This document shows, piece by piece, positions 42,066 through 51,182 of a stretch of DNA of 64,000 bases (position 1 is the stretch's first letter; every line of letters starts with the position of its first letter). Origin of the DNA: JAITMY01 sp031553765. GTDB lineage: Bacteria > Bacteroidota > Bacteroidia > Bacteroidales > UBA932. The notes beneath the pieces were generated by a model, which saw only the letters and a list, made by a program, of their open reading frames with translations, had not been told where the DNA came from and did not search any database. Made by a program: the position numbers and the translations under genes. The DNA is taken from the NCBI GenBank assembly GCA_031553765.1, contig JAVBKY010000008.1, positions 34,742-98,741 of the forward strand. Direction: 5' to 3'.

Positions 42066-43430
42066 ATGCTAAAAATTATGAGAAGCTACTTTTTACTACT
42101 CCTTTCTTTTTTGATGTTGACTACGTGCACAGGCAAGCAAAAAGAAAGCATGAAATATTCGCAGAAAATGGTGGAAGCCCACGGGGTAAAAGATTTTTAT
42201 TGCAACCGACACTACAAGGCCGATTTGGGCACTTCGGGCTGGGACTACGTTTCGGGTCTTGTGGCCAACTCTGTGCTGAAGGCATGGATTATGTACCCCG
42301 AAAAAACGGAGTACTACGATGCCGTAAAAGCCTATGCCGATAAGGCAACCAATGAAGATGGAACAGCCATTTTGAGCGAAAAAGGCGATCCCGCCCTTCG
42401 CCCCAGCAACATAGATGACCTGCCTGCCGGAAATATATATTTTGCTCTTTATAAAGAGGAGTTGAAGAGGGGTAATACCAAGGATGCTGAGCGCTATAAA
42501 ACCGCGGCAACCGTTATTCGCAATAAGCTCAAGTACGACCACTCGCGCATAGCTGCGGGCTTGCCCGGTGCCGGAGGATTTTTCCACAAAGCCACCTACC
42601 CCAACCAAATGTGGCTGGATGGCCTATACATGGGAGCACCTATTTACGCCCAGTGGCAGTACGTATTTGGCGCTGAAAACGCGGAGGACAACGCGCAAAG
42701 TTGGGATGATATTGCATTACAGTTTAAGACCATTCACAAGTACACCTACAACCCCGAAAAGCAGCTGAACTATCACGCATGGTCGGCTACTCCAATGGAC
42801 CCCAACTCATTTTGGGCTAACCAAACGGAGCCATTCTTGGGTGCCAGCAAGGAATTTTGGGGACGTGGCATGGGGTGGTACTTCAGCGCGCTGGTAGATG
42901 TGCTGGAGTTTATGCCCAAGGAGCATAAAGATTACAACGATGTAGTGAACATTTTACAGCAGGTAGCCGCAGGGCTCAAACGCTGGCAGGATGACGAGTC
43001 GGGCGTATGGTACCAGCTGCTGCAGTACGATGCCACCACCACGGCTGATGGAAAAGGTGATACCGTAGCAGGAAAGGTTTACAACGTAGGCACCGCCCCC
43101 AACTACTTGGAAGCATCCGCTTCCTCCATTTTTACCTATGCCTACTTAAAAGGTATCAGGCTGGGATTACTTGACAAGGCAACCTACCTATTCGTTGCCG
43201 AAAAAGCGTATCAAGGTTTGCTGAAAACGTTTATTCGCGAAAGCGAAGATAAGTTTGATGTAGTACAAACCTGCGCCTCGGCAGGCTTAGGCCCCGCCAA
43301 AGACCACTCACGTACCGGCACTGTGAACTACTACCTGTGTGGTAAAGATGTAACGATTGTGCAGAACGAAGGCAAAGCAATTGGGACGTTCATTCTGGCT
43401 TCGCTGGAATACGAGATGATGAAGAGATAA
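42066..43430 (+). CDS. GH88/GH105-type unsaturated glycosyl hydrolase, lipoprotein
   Basis: 454 residues. A lipoprotein signal ends at LMLTTC (Cys about 19-20), so it is anchored at the outer or inner membrane. The rest is an alpha/alpha barrel of the GH88/GH105 type, which removes unsaturated uronic acid from oligosaccharides made by polysaccharide lyases. The catalytic region is PNQMWLDGLYMGAPIY, with RGMGWYFSALVDVLEFMP further on. GH105 (rhamnogalacturonan) is favoured over GH88 but not certain. No SusC/D or lyase genes are adjacent, so it is not within a polysaccharide utilisation locus here. Confidence 0.88.
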   Translation: MLKIMRSYFLLLLSFLMLTTCTGKQKESMKYSQKMVEAHGVKDFYCNRHYKADLGTSGWDYVSGLVANSVLKAWIMYPEKTEYYDAVKAYADKATNEDGTAILSEKGDPALRPSNIDDLPAGNIYFALYKEELKRGNTKDAERYKTAATVIRNKLKYDHSRIAAGLPGAGGFFHKATYPNQMWLDGLYMGAPIYAQWQYVFGAENAEDNAQSWDDIALQFKTIHKYTYNPEKQLNYHAWSATPMDPNSFWANQTEPFLGASKEFWGRGMGWYFSALVDVLEFMPKEHKDYNDVVNILQQVAAGLKRWQDDESGVWYQLLQYDATTTADGKGDTVAGKVYNVGTAPNYLEASASSIFTYAYLKGIRLGLLDKATYLFVAEKAYQGLLKTFIRESEDKFDVVQTCASAGLGPAKDHSRTGTVNYYLCGKDVTIVQNEGKAIGTFILASLEYEMMKR

Positions 43431-43463
43431 AAGTTCCGCTTAAGCGAAACGATAAACGCTTCG

Positions 43464-43533
43464 CGATAAAATGCCCTACGGGCGATAAATGTGCTTCGCA
43501 CGATAAATTTTTATCGCCCGTAGGGCATTTATC
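43464..43533. repeat. GATAAATGCCC inverted repeat
   Basis: AAATGCCCTACGGGCGATAA (about 43468-43487) is matched inversely by TTATCGCCCGTAGGGCATTT (43511-43530). The unit recurs at 50501-50524. It separates the convergent glycosyl hydrolase and PPDK_N-fusion genes and could terminate both. Confidence 0.7.
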
Positions 43534-43582
43534 TTTTTATCATCCCGCTGTGGCGGGATATTTATCAATTCATAGTTGAAAA

Positions 43583-46561
43583 CTATGAATTTTCTTCTGG
43601 TTTCATCACTACCCCCAAGCTCTTTTTCCCATTGATTTTTATTACCAGAGGCTTAGTGAATTGCACGTGGCGTATGTACTTTGTTTCCATAACGGCAGGT
43701 TGCGCGTTGAGGAATTCGCTGTCATAAAATCCGCCGCCCTCCTTTAGGTATGAGTTCACGGTAAAGTAGCCCACGTGCAGCGAGGTGAGGTTTTGGAAAA
43801 AGTGCGTACCCTGGCTCGGGTCAATGCGGTAGTTGGTTAAGCCAGCCTCCACAATGAGTCGCGCGGCCGAAATGTGTGGCCATTTAACAGGAACCCCCAG
43901 CCAAGTATCACTACTTCCCCAGCGACCAGGGCCAATGAGTATATAGTTCTTGCCCTCGGCTACCATCTGCTTATTCAACTTCTCAATATCGTAGGCTATC
44001 AGCTGGTTGTTTGAAGCGTTGAATACCTCCGGCTTCACGTACACCACATCGTACACATCGTTGGTAATGCCGTGCCCCAGCGCGCTGGGCGTACTGATGA
44101 GCGTTTGCTCGTGCGGAATAGCTTCAAGGTCTTCCGTTATTACCTCGCGGCTATCTACTATGGGGCGAATTTGCAGCAGGTAGAACGTGCTTTTAGGGTT
44201 GTTTGCTGTCGGCAGGTTTACCGCAAACTCTATTTCAACGTGTCGTCCCATTTCACGGTGGCCTATCTCTAAAATCTTTTGCAGCATAGGCGCAATGGGT
44301 ACCGCGTCGTGATGCAGTACGTTAGCAAATGAAATAATTTTGCGTCCACCCTCGTAAATTCCATCGCGAATAATTTGATCGTTGGGGTCGAACGTAGAGG
44401 CAATGAGGCGCAGCGTGCCGTCCTCCTCGGCATCGGGTATCGTTAGCTTCAGCAGGTTGCAGGCATCGTCAGCTTGCAGGTTGAAGTTTTGGTTGTTGAG
44501 GTCGAGCGCGTAGAACTTGGTTTGCGTTTCGCGCAACGCCAAATCCAGCGTACTCAGCTGCAAAATGTTGTTGGGGTGGGCGGGCGAAAAGCGTAGCGTA
44601 TTGCCGCCATCAACAATGTACTTCCCCAGTCCCAGCGCAATGTTGGCTATGCCATCTTCGGGGCATTCCGGTTCAATGGGGTAAAAGTTTACTGAGCGCG
44701 CTACTCCCGACATGGAAGGGTAGTAGCGGTCGTTGTAAGCATTGCCGCATACTTCCTGCAACACTATTGCCATTTTCTCGTTGTCAATCACGTTTGATGT
44801 TGCCTGCATGTACGCCTTGCTATCCTTAAAAAATACCGAAGCGTATACACCCTTGATAGCATCGTTGAGCATGCGCAACGTATGTGTTTTGGCACCCTTT
44901 ACGTAGGGTATCATGTAGGTGTTGTATATACCTGCAAATGGTTGGTAATGAGAGTCTTCTAGAAGGCTTGACGAGCGCACGGCTATGGGTGATTCAATAG
45001 CTTCGAAAAAAGCCAAGAAGTCCGCCAGCAAGCGTCGTGGTAGCGTTGCTTTGAGAAAATGCTGTAAAATTTCTTCGTCGGGCAAATCGCTTAGCGCAAT
45101 AGGGTAGAGCTTGTTGCTCTCCATAAACTCGTCGAAAATATCGGTACACAGCACCACCGTTTTTGGTATGGCTACTTCCAATCTTTCTACGTTTTCCAGC
45201 GCCGTGTTGCGCTTAATGAGCGAGTCCAAAAACGCCAGACCGCGCGCCTTGCCCCCCATAGAGCCCTCGCCAATACGGGCAAAGTTGGAGTACTTGTCAA
45301 ATCGGTCGCGCTGGAACACCGCTACAATACCGCGGTTTTTAATTTTACGGTACTGTACTATGGAATCAAAAATGATTTTGCGTACTTCGCCCAAATCATC
45401 GGATTCCTCAATGGTCATTTGCTTGAGAAATTCTGCTACCGGAAATAGCGCGCGGGAGTACAGCCAGCGCGATATGTGGTTGTTGGTAACGTGGAGTCGC
45501 AGTGAGTTGTCGGGGATATCAAAAATACAGTCCTGCAGCTCGCGCAAATTGGCTACACGTGCAACCTCCTGCTTGGTGACAGGGTCGCGGAAGATAAAAT
45601 CACCAAAACCAAAGTCGTGCATCATGTGGTCGCGCAGCTCCATCTCCAGCGTCTTCGAGTTTTTGTCTACAAACCCAATTTGCATTTCATCGGCGTACTG
45701 CTTATTTTCGCTTTCGGACGACTGTAATAGCAGCGGCACAAACTTATCCTTTTTGCGAATGGTGCGACACAATTCTATGCCAGCATGCTTGTCCTTAGCT
45801 CCCTCGTGCGAGAAGCTTACATCGGAAATAATGCCCAGCATGTTATCCTTGTACTTTTCGTATATACCCAGCGCTTCTTCGTAGGTACGTGCCAGCATTA
45901 TCTTGGGGCGACCGCGCATGCGCAGCATTCGCTGGTGATCGTTGAGCGCCTCGGTCATAAATTCGCGCGACTGCTTAAACACAATTTGGTACAAGTGTGG
46001 GAGTATGGAGGAGTAAAAGCGTATAGAGTCCTCCACAAAAAGCAGCACTTGTACGCCTACCTCATCCACATCATTCTCCACGTTCATTCTATCCTCAATA
46101 AGCTTGATGATAGCTACCAGCAGATTGGTATTACCCAGCCAGCTGAATACGTAGTCAATGGCGCTGAGGTCTTCGTTGGCAATGCGCTGCGATACCTCAC
46201 GCGAGAAGGGCGTAAGCACCACAATAGGTATGTTAGGGTGCTTGCTCTTAATTTCCTTGGCCTTGGTGAACGTATCGCTGTCGCTGGTGGGCATGCTTAT
46301 AATAAGCTCAAAGCGGCGCTCCTTGAGCAGCTTCATAGCCTCCTCCTGGTTGGTGGCCAGCGTAAAGCGCGGTGGGTAACGCAGGTTGAGCGACACGTAC
46401 TCGTTAAAAATCTGCTCATCCACCCGCCCATCATCCTCCAGCATAAAGGTGTCGTACTGGCTGGCAATGAGTAGAATGTTGTAAATGCGGCGGTTCATCA
46501 AGTTGGCAAACGAAGTGTCCTTGAAGTACAGCTGCCTGATGTTGGGTGTAGATCTGAGCAT
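43583..46561 (-). CDS. Receiver-like domains fused to a PEP/pyruvate-binding (PPDK_N) ATP-grasp domain
   Basis: 992 residues. Residues about 27-150 form a degenerate receiver domain, with SMPTSD where the phospho-Asp is expected. Residues about 171-330 form a second receiver that keeps VEDS (176-179), the phospho-Asp D247 in IISDVSF, QSSE and the Lys in VDKNS. The C-terminal half is a PPDK_N nucleotide-binding domain with GEGSMGGKARGLAFL and PIAVRSSSLLEDSHYQPFAG. The phospho-His swivelling domain and PEP barrel of true PEP synthase are absent, so the usual PEP synthase label is doubtful. A signal-controlled phosphotransfer role is an inference. Confidence 0.85.
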   Translation of the reverse strand: MLRSTPNIRQLYFKDTSFANLMNRRIYNILLIASQYDTFMLEDDGRVDEQIFNEYVSLNLRYPPRFTLATNQEEAMKLLKERRFELIISMPTSDSDTFTKAKEIKSKHPNIPIVVLTPFSREVSQRIANEDLSAIDYVFSWLGNTNLLVAIIKLIEDRMNVENDVDEVGVQVLLFVEDSIRFYSSILPHLYQIVFKQSREFMTEALNDHQRMLRMRGRPKIMLARTYEEALGIYEKYKDNMLGIISDVSFSHEGAKDKHAGIELCRTIRKKDKFVPLLLQSSESENKQYADEMQIGFVDKNSKTLEMELRDHMMHDFGFGDFIFRDPVTKQEVARVANLRELQDCIFDIPDNSLRLHVTNNHISRWLYSRALFPVAEFLKQMTIEESDDLGEVRKIIFDSIVQYRKIKNRGIVAVFQRDRFDKYSNFARIGEGSMGGKARGLAFLDSLIKRNTALENVERLEVAIPKTVVLCTDIFDEFMESNKLYPIALSDLPDEEILQHFLKATLPRRLLADFLAFFEAIESPIAVRSSSLLEDSHYQPFAGIYNTYMIPYVKGAKTHTLRMLNDAIKGVYASVFFKDSKAYMQATSNVIDNEKMAIVLQEVCGNAYNDRYYPSMSGVARSVNFYPIEPECPEDGIANIALGLGKYIVDGGNTLRFSPAHPNNILQLSTLDLALRETQTKFYALDLNNQNFNLQADDACNLLKLTIPDAEEDGTLRLIASTFDPNDQIIRDGIYEGGRKIISFANVLHHDAVPIAPMLQKILEIGHREMGRHVEIEFAVNLPTANNPKSTFYLLQIRPIVDSREVITEDLEAIPHEQTLISTPSALGHGITNDVYDVVYVKPEVFNASNNQLIAYDIEKLNKQMVAEGKNYILIGPGRWGSSDTWLGVPVKWPHISAARLIVEAGLTNYRIDPSQGTHFFQNLTSLHVGYFTVNSYLKEGGGFYDSEFLNAQPAVMETKYIRHVQFTKPLVIKINGKKSLGVVMKPEENS

Positions 46562-46598
46562 AATTTTTGCGGAAAAGTTTGCCCAAAATTACTAAAAA

Positions 46599-47594
46599 TT
46601 ACTTGTCGAGGTATGCCTTAACCCTTTCTACCGCATTAGCTCGCAAGTTGAAGTAGTAAAACTGATAATCCATACCATGGTAGGTACCTTTAGGGAAGGC
46701 ACCGCTGGGCGGGTAGTCGTTCGGGTCTACAGTCGTACAAAATAGTGTACCCCTTTCCTTATTCACTTGGGCATCGGCAAATCCGGGTTGCCTTACAAAC
46801 GTACCATTAGCCATTCGGATGTAGGCACCCAGATTACATGAGGCGGGAGCATTTGTCTCGCCGCGCGTCCATGTTAGCGGGTTTATACATACCCCCACTC
46901 CAGGAGTCATTACGGGGTTGGGACCATCAATCACGGGCGCTTCCGTGTTGTACGAAATAATTACACCCGTATCGTAGGACGTATCCGCAAATACGAGATG
47001 AGGGTTCGCCGCCAAAAAGGTAGGTGTAATATCGTAGCCAATGAGGTAGGCTGCAACCATGCGCTGCTGCAGTTCGGGGTGCTTAACCATGTAGTCGCTC
47101 AAGAAATACATAAGCACGTTGGAGCCTTGCGAGTGACCTGCTAGTATAAACGGACGTCCATTATTGTGGTGGGTAATAAAGTACTCAAATGCGGCAATCA
47201 CATCCGTCAAAGGGTATGATTTTAGCGCCTCAGCTTGAGTGGCAAGATCCTTTTTCAGCACGCTTGCGCTGGATTGGCGGTAGTGCGGTGCGTATACGTT
47301 GCATACGCTGTCAAAAGCACTTCCCTGCATCTGGTAAGCAATAGCCGCTATCATACGTGATGTGGCATCGTTAATGTCCATAAAACCCGAGTCTCCTGAA
47401 AATATGGTAGGATATACGTAAAATAAGTCGGCAGGTTTGGTGGGGTTGGACTCTGCGCGCAGCCATGCGCTTGCCACGGAGTAGTTTGTAGGTGTAATTA
47501 CGTTGTGTTCATCATTGCTGCTCTTGCTGCATTCTGCCAATGTTACCATTGTAAAAAGCGCAAGCAATGGAAGTAGGAGAGTGTTATTTTTCAT
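46599..47594 (-). CDS. DUF3089 family lipoprotein, alpha/beta-hydrolase fold
   Basis: 331 residues from the ATG at 47594; a start 30 bases upstream lacks a proper signal. The signal MKNNTLLLPLLALFTMVTLAEC gives a lipobox Cys at about residue 22. The DUF3089 domain has the nucleophile elbow AGHSQGS and late DTGVIISYNTEAP. Family members are predicted hydrolases; the substrate is unknown. It lies 37 bases downstream of nothing: the PPDK_N-fusion gene follows on the same strand. Confidence 0.87.
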   Translation of the reverse strand: MKNNTLLLPLLALFTMVTLAECSKSSNDEHNVITPTNYSVASAWLRAESNPTKPADLFYVYPTIFSGDSGFMDINDATSRMIAAIAYQMQGSAFDSVCNVYAPHYRQSSASVLKKDLATQAEALKSYPLTDVIAAFEYFITHHNNGRPFILAGHSQGSNVLMYFLSDYMVKHPELQQRMVAAYLIGYDITPTFLAANPHLVFADTSYDTGVIISYNTEAPVIDGPNPVMTPGVGVCINPLTWTRGETNAPASCNLGAYIRMANGTFVRQPGFADAQVNKERGTLFCTTVDPNDYPPSGAFPKGTYHGMDYQFYYFNLRANAVERVKAYLDK

Positions 47595-47791
47595 AATGAG
47601 TTTTTTGCTCAGAAGGATGAGCAATTTTTGTGTGGTTAGTTATTGGTCGCTAAGTATAACAATTTTCTGAAAATTTCTTGATCTATTGCCAAATTTGACA
47701 AAGATAGCCTTTTTCATGATATAGGATGCCTTCACACCTTCGCGCGAAAATACTTTGTGTTACAATTTAAATAACGGCTCTCAAAAAAATG

Positions 47792-47799
47792 TATATTTG
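47792..47799 (+). promoter_or_regulatory. -7 box upstream of gdhA
   Basis: TATATTTG, 59 bases before the ATG; no exact TTTG at -33. The region 47595-47858 otherwise holds no recognisable feature. Confidence 0.5.
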
Positions 47800-47858
47800 T
47801 AGGAGCAAAAAAAATTGCTTTATTTTCTTTATTGTTTTACGCCTAAAAAAATAACGCT

Positions 47859-49196
47859 ATGAAAGTAGAACAGGTGATGGAGAGGCTTCGCGCCAAGTAT
47901 GGTCATGAAGCCGAGTATCTGCAAGCTGTGCAGGAGGTTCTGGAATCAGTAGAGGAGGTGTATAATCAACACCCGGAGTTTGAAGAGGCCAACATTATTG
48001 AGAACATTGTTGAGCCCGATCGTATTTTTACCTTTAAGGTGGCGTGGCAGGACGATTTAGGCAAAACGCACATCAACACAGGCTACCGCGTGCAGTTCAA
48101 TAACGCCATAGGCCCCTACAAGGGCGGTATTCGTTTTCATGAATCGGTAAGCCTTTCTACGTTAAAGTTTTTAGGTTTTGAGCAAACCTTCAAAAATGCC
48201 CTCACCACGCTACCCATGGGCGGTGGCAAGGGTGGCTCCGATTTTTCTCCCAAAGGAAAAACCAAGGCAGAAGTCATGCGCTTTTGCCAGGCCTACATCA
48301 CCGAACTGTGGCGCCACATAGGCCCTGAAACCGACGTTCCCGCGGGCGATATTGGTGTGGCAGGTCGCGAAATAGGATTCATGTACGGCTGGTACAAGAA
48401 GTTAGCGCGCGAAAACACGGGCGTATTCACCGGCAAGGGTATGATGTGGGGTGGTTCGGTCATTCGTCCCGAGGCCACAGGCTTTGGTGCGGTGTACTTT
48501 GTACAGCACATGCTGCGCATGAAAAATTCCGATATTAAGGGTAAAACCGTAGCCGTATCGGGCTTTGGCAACGTGGCTTGGGGCGCGGCTATGAAGGCCA
48601 CCGAGCTGGGCGCTAGGGTGGTGGCTATCTCCGGCCCCGATGGTTACATATACGATGAAAAGGGGCTTGATGCCGAAAAAATTGCCTATATGGTGGAGTT
48701 GCGCAACTCGTGCAACGACGTGGTGGCACCCTATGCCCAGAAGTTTGCAGGTAGCAAATTTGTAGCAGGCAAAAAACCGTGGGAGGTAAAGGTAGATATA
48801 GCCTTGCCCTGCGCCATACAAAACGAGCTCAACGGCAACGATGCAAAGCTACTTATTGCCAATGGCGTTACCTGCGTAGCCGAGGTGTCCAACATGGGCT
48901 GCACGCCCGAAGCCATCAGCGAATTTGTAAACAGCAAGGTTACCTTTGCACCCGGCAAGGCGGTTAACGCAGGCGGCGTATCGGTAAGCGGGCTGGAAAT
49001 GTCGCAAAACGCCATGAAGCTCAGCTGGCCCAAGGAGGAGGTGGATGCCAAGCTGCACATGATAATGACCAACATTCACGAAGCCTGCATTAAGTACGGC
49101 ACGCAACCTGATGGCTACATCAACTACGTTAAGGGCGCCAACATTGCCGGCTTTATGAAGGTGGCACAAGCCATGCTCGAGCAGGGAGTGTGCTAA
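47859..49196 (+). CDS. gdhA: NADP-specific glutamate dehydrogenase
   Basis: 445 residues, the length of the hexameric bacterial enzyme. It interconverts 2-oxoglutarate plus ammonia and glutamate, serving ammonium assimilation. The catalytic lysine is in PMGGGKGGSDF, preceded by the substrate-binding YKGGIRFHESV. The Rossmann domain has VAVSGFGNVAWGAAMKATELG, and NAGGVSVSGLEMSQN is typical of the small-subunit family. Cofactor specificity for NADP is inferred from subfamily similarity. Monocistronic. Confidence 0.97.
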   Translation: MKVEQVMERLRAKYGHEAEYLQAVQEVLESVEEVYNQHPEFEEANIIENIVEPDRIFTFKVAWQDDLGKTHINTGYRVQFNNAIGPYKGGIRFHESVSLSTLKFLGFEQTFKNALTTLPMGGGKGGSDFSPKGKTKAEVMRFCQAYITELWRHIGPETDVPAGDIGVAGREIGFMYGWYKKLARENTGVFTGKGMMWGGSVIRPEATGFGAVYFVQHMLRMKNSDIKGKTVAVSGFGNVAWGAAMKATELGARVVAISGPDGYIYDEKGLDAEKIAYMVELRNSCNDVVAPYAQKFAGSKFVAGKKPWEVKVDIALPCAIQNELNGNDAKLLIANGVTCVAEVSNMGCTPEAISEFVNSKVTFAPGKAVNAGGVSVSGLEMSQNAMKLSWPKEEVDAKLHMIMTNIHEACIKYGTQPDGYINYVKGANIAGFMKVAQAMLEQGVC

Positions 49197-49197
49197 A

Positions 49198-49265
49198 ATC
49201 GATATGCGATTTCCCGACATGCGATATGCGAACTTCGCAAGTCGCATGTCGAGTATCGCAAGTCA
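49198..49265. repeat. Quasi-repeat between gdhA and the DUF819 gene
   Basis: ATATGCGATTTCCCGACATG, then GCGATATGCGA and the inverse TCGCATGTCGAGTATCGCA. Same units as at 34597-34669. Confidence 0.65.
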
Positions 49266-49277
49266 AAATTCTAATAC

Positions 49278-50462
49278 ATGGTCAACCTCATTCTACTCTT
49301 TTTCTACATTGCCACCCCCGTGTGGATACTGCTGCTGTGCAAGCGCTTTAAGCCCATACAAAAGGTAGGCGAGGTGCTAATGGCGTATTTTGCAGGTATA
49401 TTTTTTGCCATCATTATTTGGGTGTTTCAGGATTCGGGCGTGCTGGCGGGGGAGCAGCTAACCTCGCTACGTAGCATGCAGTCCACCATTTGCGAAATGG
49501 TGATACCCTTTGCCATTCCACTCATGCTTTTCTCGGCCAACCTTACCCACCTGCGCAAGCAGCTCAGTTCCGGCGGGCGAGCACTGCTCACGGGCTTGGT
49601 GGCGGTTACTATTACCACTACTACATGCGCCTTTGTATTCCACCCCTACATTGGCGATAATATGTATAAGGTGGCTGGCCTCATTACCGGCGTGGAGGTA
49701 GGTGGAACGCCCAACATGGCGGCCCTGCAGTTTGCATTGAGGCTGCCCGAAAATACGTTCATTCAGCTGCAGGCAGCCGATATGCTAGTGTGTTTCTTCT
49801 ACCTGCTATTCATTTTTACCATAGGCAAGGTAATATTGCGCAAGCTCCTGCCCAAGTACGTGCCCTTGGCATCGGGCAAGGATCAGCAGCGCTCTGTATC
49901 CGAAGGGCAGTACTACTTCATGCGTTCGCGTGGCGGACTTATTCAAATGCTCAAATCGCTCGGTGTATCGGTGTTGCTGGTGGCAATTTCCGTCGGCTCA
50001 TCCATGCTGCTGTTTGGCGAAATTCGTGTGCCGTACCTCATGCTGGTGCTTACCACGCTCAGCATAGCCGCCTCGTTCATCAAGCCAGTGCGCAACCTAC
50101 GCTATTCCTTTGACGTAGGCATGTTCCTGGTGCTTGTTTTCAACATTTCCATTGCCTCCATGGTTGACTTTTCCGACTTGCTCAACCCCGAAATGTACTA
50201 CTTGGCAGGCTACGTTGCTTCATCGGTTTTTGGGTCGGTGCTGCTGCACGCGCTGCTGTGTAAGCTCTTTAAGGTCGATGCCGACACGTTTATTGTTTCC
50301 TCCAACGCCCTTATCAACTCGCCCCCCTTTGTTCCCGTGGTTGCCGCGGCCATAGGCAACCGTCAGGTAATACTGGTAGGCATTACCGTGGGCATTGTAG
50401 GTTACGCCGTAGGCAACTACCTTGGCTTTACGGTGGCGGAGATACTGAAGAATGTTTTATAA
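49278..50462 (+). CDS. DUF819 family membrane protein, putative transporter
   Basis: 394 residues with ten or more membrane helices spread over the whole length. The DUF819 (YjcL) family shows GLITGVEVGGTPNMAALQFAL and the late SSNALINSPPFVPVVAAAIGN. An inverted-repeat topology like that of carboxylate or sodium-coupled carriers is likely. The substrate is unknown. It follows gdhA by 81 bp, so a link to amino-acid metabolism is possible but not shown. Confidence 0.85.
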   Translation: MVNLILLFFYIATPVWILLLCKRFKPIQKVGEVLMAYFAGIFFAIIIWVFQDSGVLAGEQLTSLRSMQSTICEMVIPFAIPLMLFSANLTHLRKQLSSGGRALLTGLVAVTITTTTCAFVFHPYIGDNMYKVAGLITGVEVGGTPNMAALQFALRLPENTFIQLQAADMLVCFFYLLFIFTIGKVILRKLLPKYVPLASGKDQQRSVSEGQYYFMRSRGGLIQMLKSLGVSVLLVAISVGSSMLLFGEIRVPYLMLVLTTLSIAASFIKPVRNLRYSFDVGMFLVLVFNISIASMVDFSDLLNPEMYYLAGYVASSVFGSVLLHALLCKLFKVDADTFIVSSNALINSPPFVPVVAAAIGNRQVILVGITVGIVGYAVGNYLGFTVAEILKNVL

Positions 50463-50699
50463 AGAAAATAGATAAATTTTTGCTTCGCAAAAGATAAAAG
50501 GATAAATGCCCTACGGGCGATAAAACCCCACCCGCAATAGTGAGGCGTGAGCGAGGGTTATCCCCCGCTGGCGGGGGTGGTCAAAGACCGGGGGTGGAAG
50601 TTTGCTAGCTATTTGCGGAAGGATACCTCTCCCCTAAATCCCTCTCCTGTGGAGAGGGATTTAGGGGAGAGGTCTAAAAACATCAAGATGAGTTGAAAA
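50463..50699. repeat. Mixed repeat cluster before ogt
   Basis: In order: GATAAA-type units (50471-50524), a GCGTGAGCGAGG segment, the second copy of the 39-bp repeat (50559-50597, inverse of 39840-39878), and a CTCTCC hairpin (50625-50673). No gene. Confidence 0.65.
50625..50673. mobile_element. 49-bp CTCTCC hairpin, solo end
   Basis: Perfect 23-bp arms (50625-50647, 50651-50673), starting ACCTCTCCCCTAAATCCC, around a TGT loop. It looks like a single end of the CTCTCC element family or an extreme deletion product. Confidence 0.7.
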
Positions 50700-51164
50700 A
50701 TGAACCACGTTGCCTACATACCATCCCCCATCGGCACCATAAAAGTTACTGCCACCGACCGTGCTGTAACTTCTATCACTTTTGTGGATAGAGAGGATGA
50801 GCAGGCTACCGAACTTACTCCGCTGTTGCAAACTTGCTGTGTGCAGCTGCAGGAATACTTTGATAAGAAGCGCAAGGCATTTGACTTTCCCATGCAGCAG
50901 GAAGGTACTGAATTTCAGCAGCGCGTGTGGCGCGAGCTGGTAAAAATACCTTACGGGGAAACCACCACCTACGGCACGCAGGCCGTGCGCCTGGGAGATG
51001 AGAAGGCGGTGCGCGCAGTAGGCACGGCCAACGGCAAAAACAAGCTGTGGATTGTGGTGCCCTGCCACCGCGTAATAGGTAAAAGCGGCAGCCTCACAGG
51101 CTACGCCGGTGGCATTTGGCGCAAGCAGTGGCTCTTACAGCACGAAGCAAATCTTTTAATCTGA
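50700..51164 (+). CDS. ogt: Methylated-DNA-protein-cysteine methyltransferase
   Basis: 154 residues. The suicide enzyme transfers the alkyl group from O6-alkylguanine to its own cysteine. The active site is VPCHRVIGK (Cys about 120), with FQQRVWRELVKIPYGETTTYG and the Asn hinge in GTANGKNK before it. The N-terminal ~60 residues form the short ribonuclease H-like domain. Ogt rather than Ada because there is no regulatory domain. The serine hydrolase gene follows 18 bases later. Confidence 0.94.
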   Translation: MNHVAYIPSPIGTIKVTATDRAVTSITFVDREDEQATELTPLLQTCCVQLQEYFDKKRKAFDFPMQQEGTEFQQRVWRELVKIPYGETTTYGTQAVRLGDEKAVRAVGTANGKNKLWIVVPCHRVIGKSGSLTGYAGGIWRKQWLLQHEANLLI

Positions 51165-51182
51165 AACCTGAAAAATTAATTT

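Noticed and set aside
45111..45884. A 257-codon plus-strand open frame inside the PPDK_N-fusion gene
   Set aside because: Serine-rich low-information translation in the complementary frame of a conserved gene; no promoter.
43583..46561. Annotation as phosphoenolpyruvate synthase
   Set aside because: Only the nucleotide-binding domain is shared; the phospho-His and PEP-binding domains are absent.
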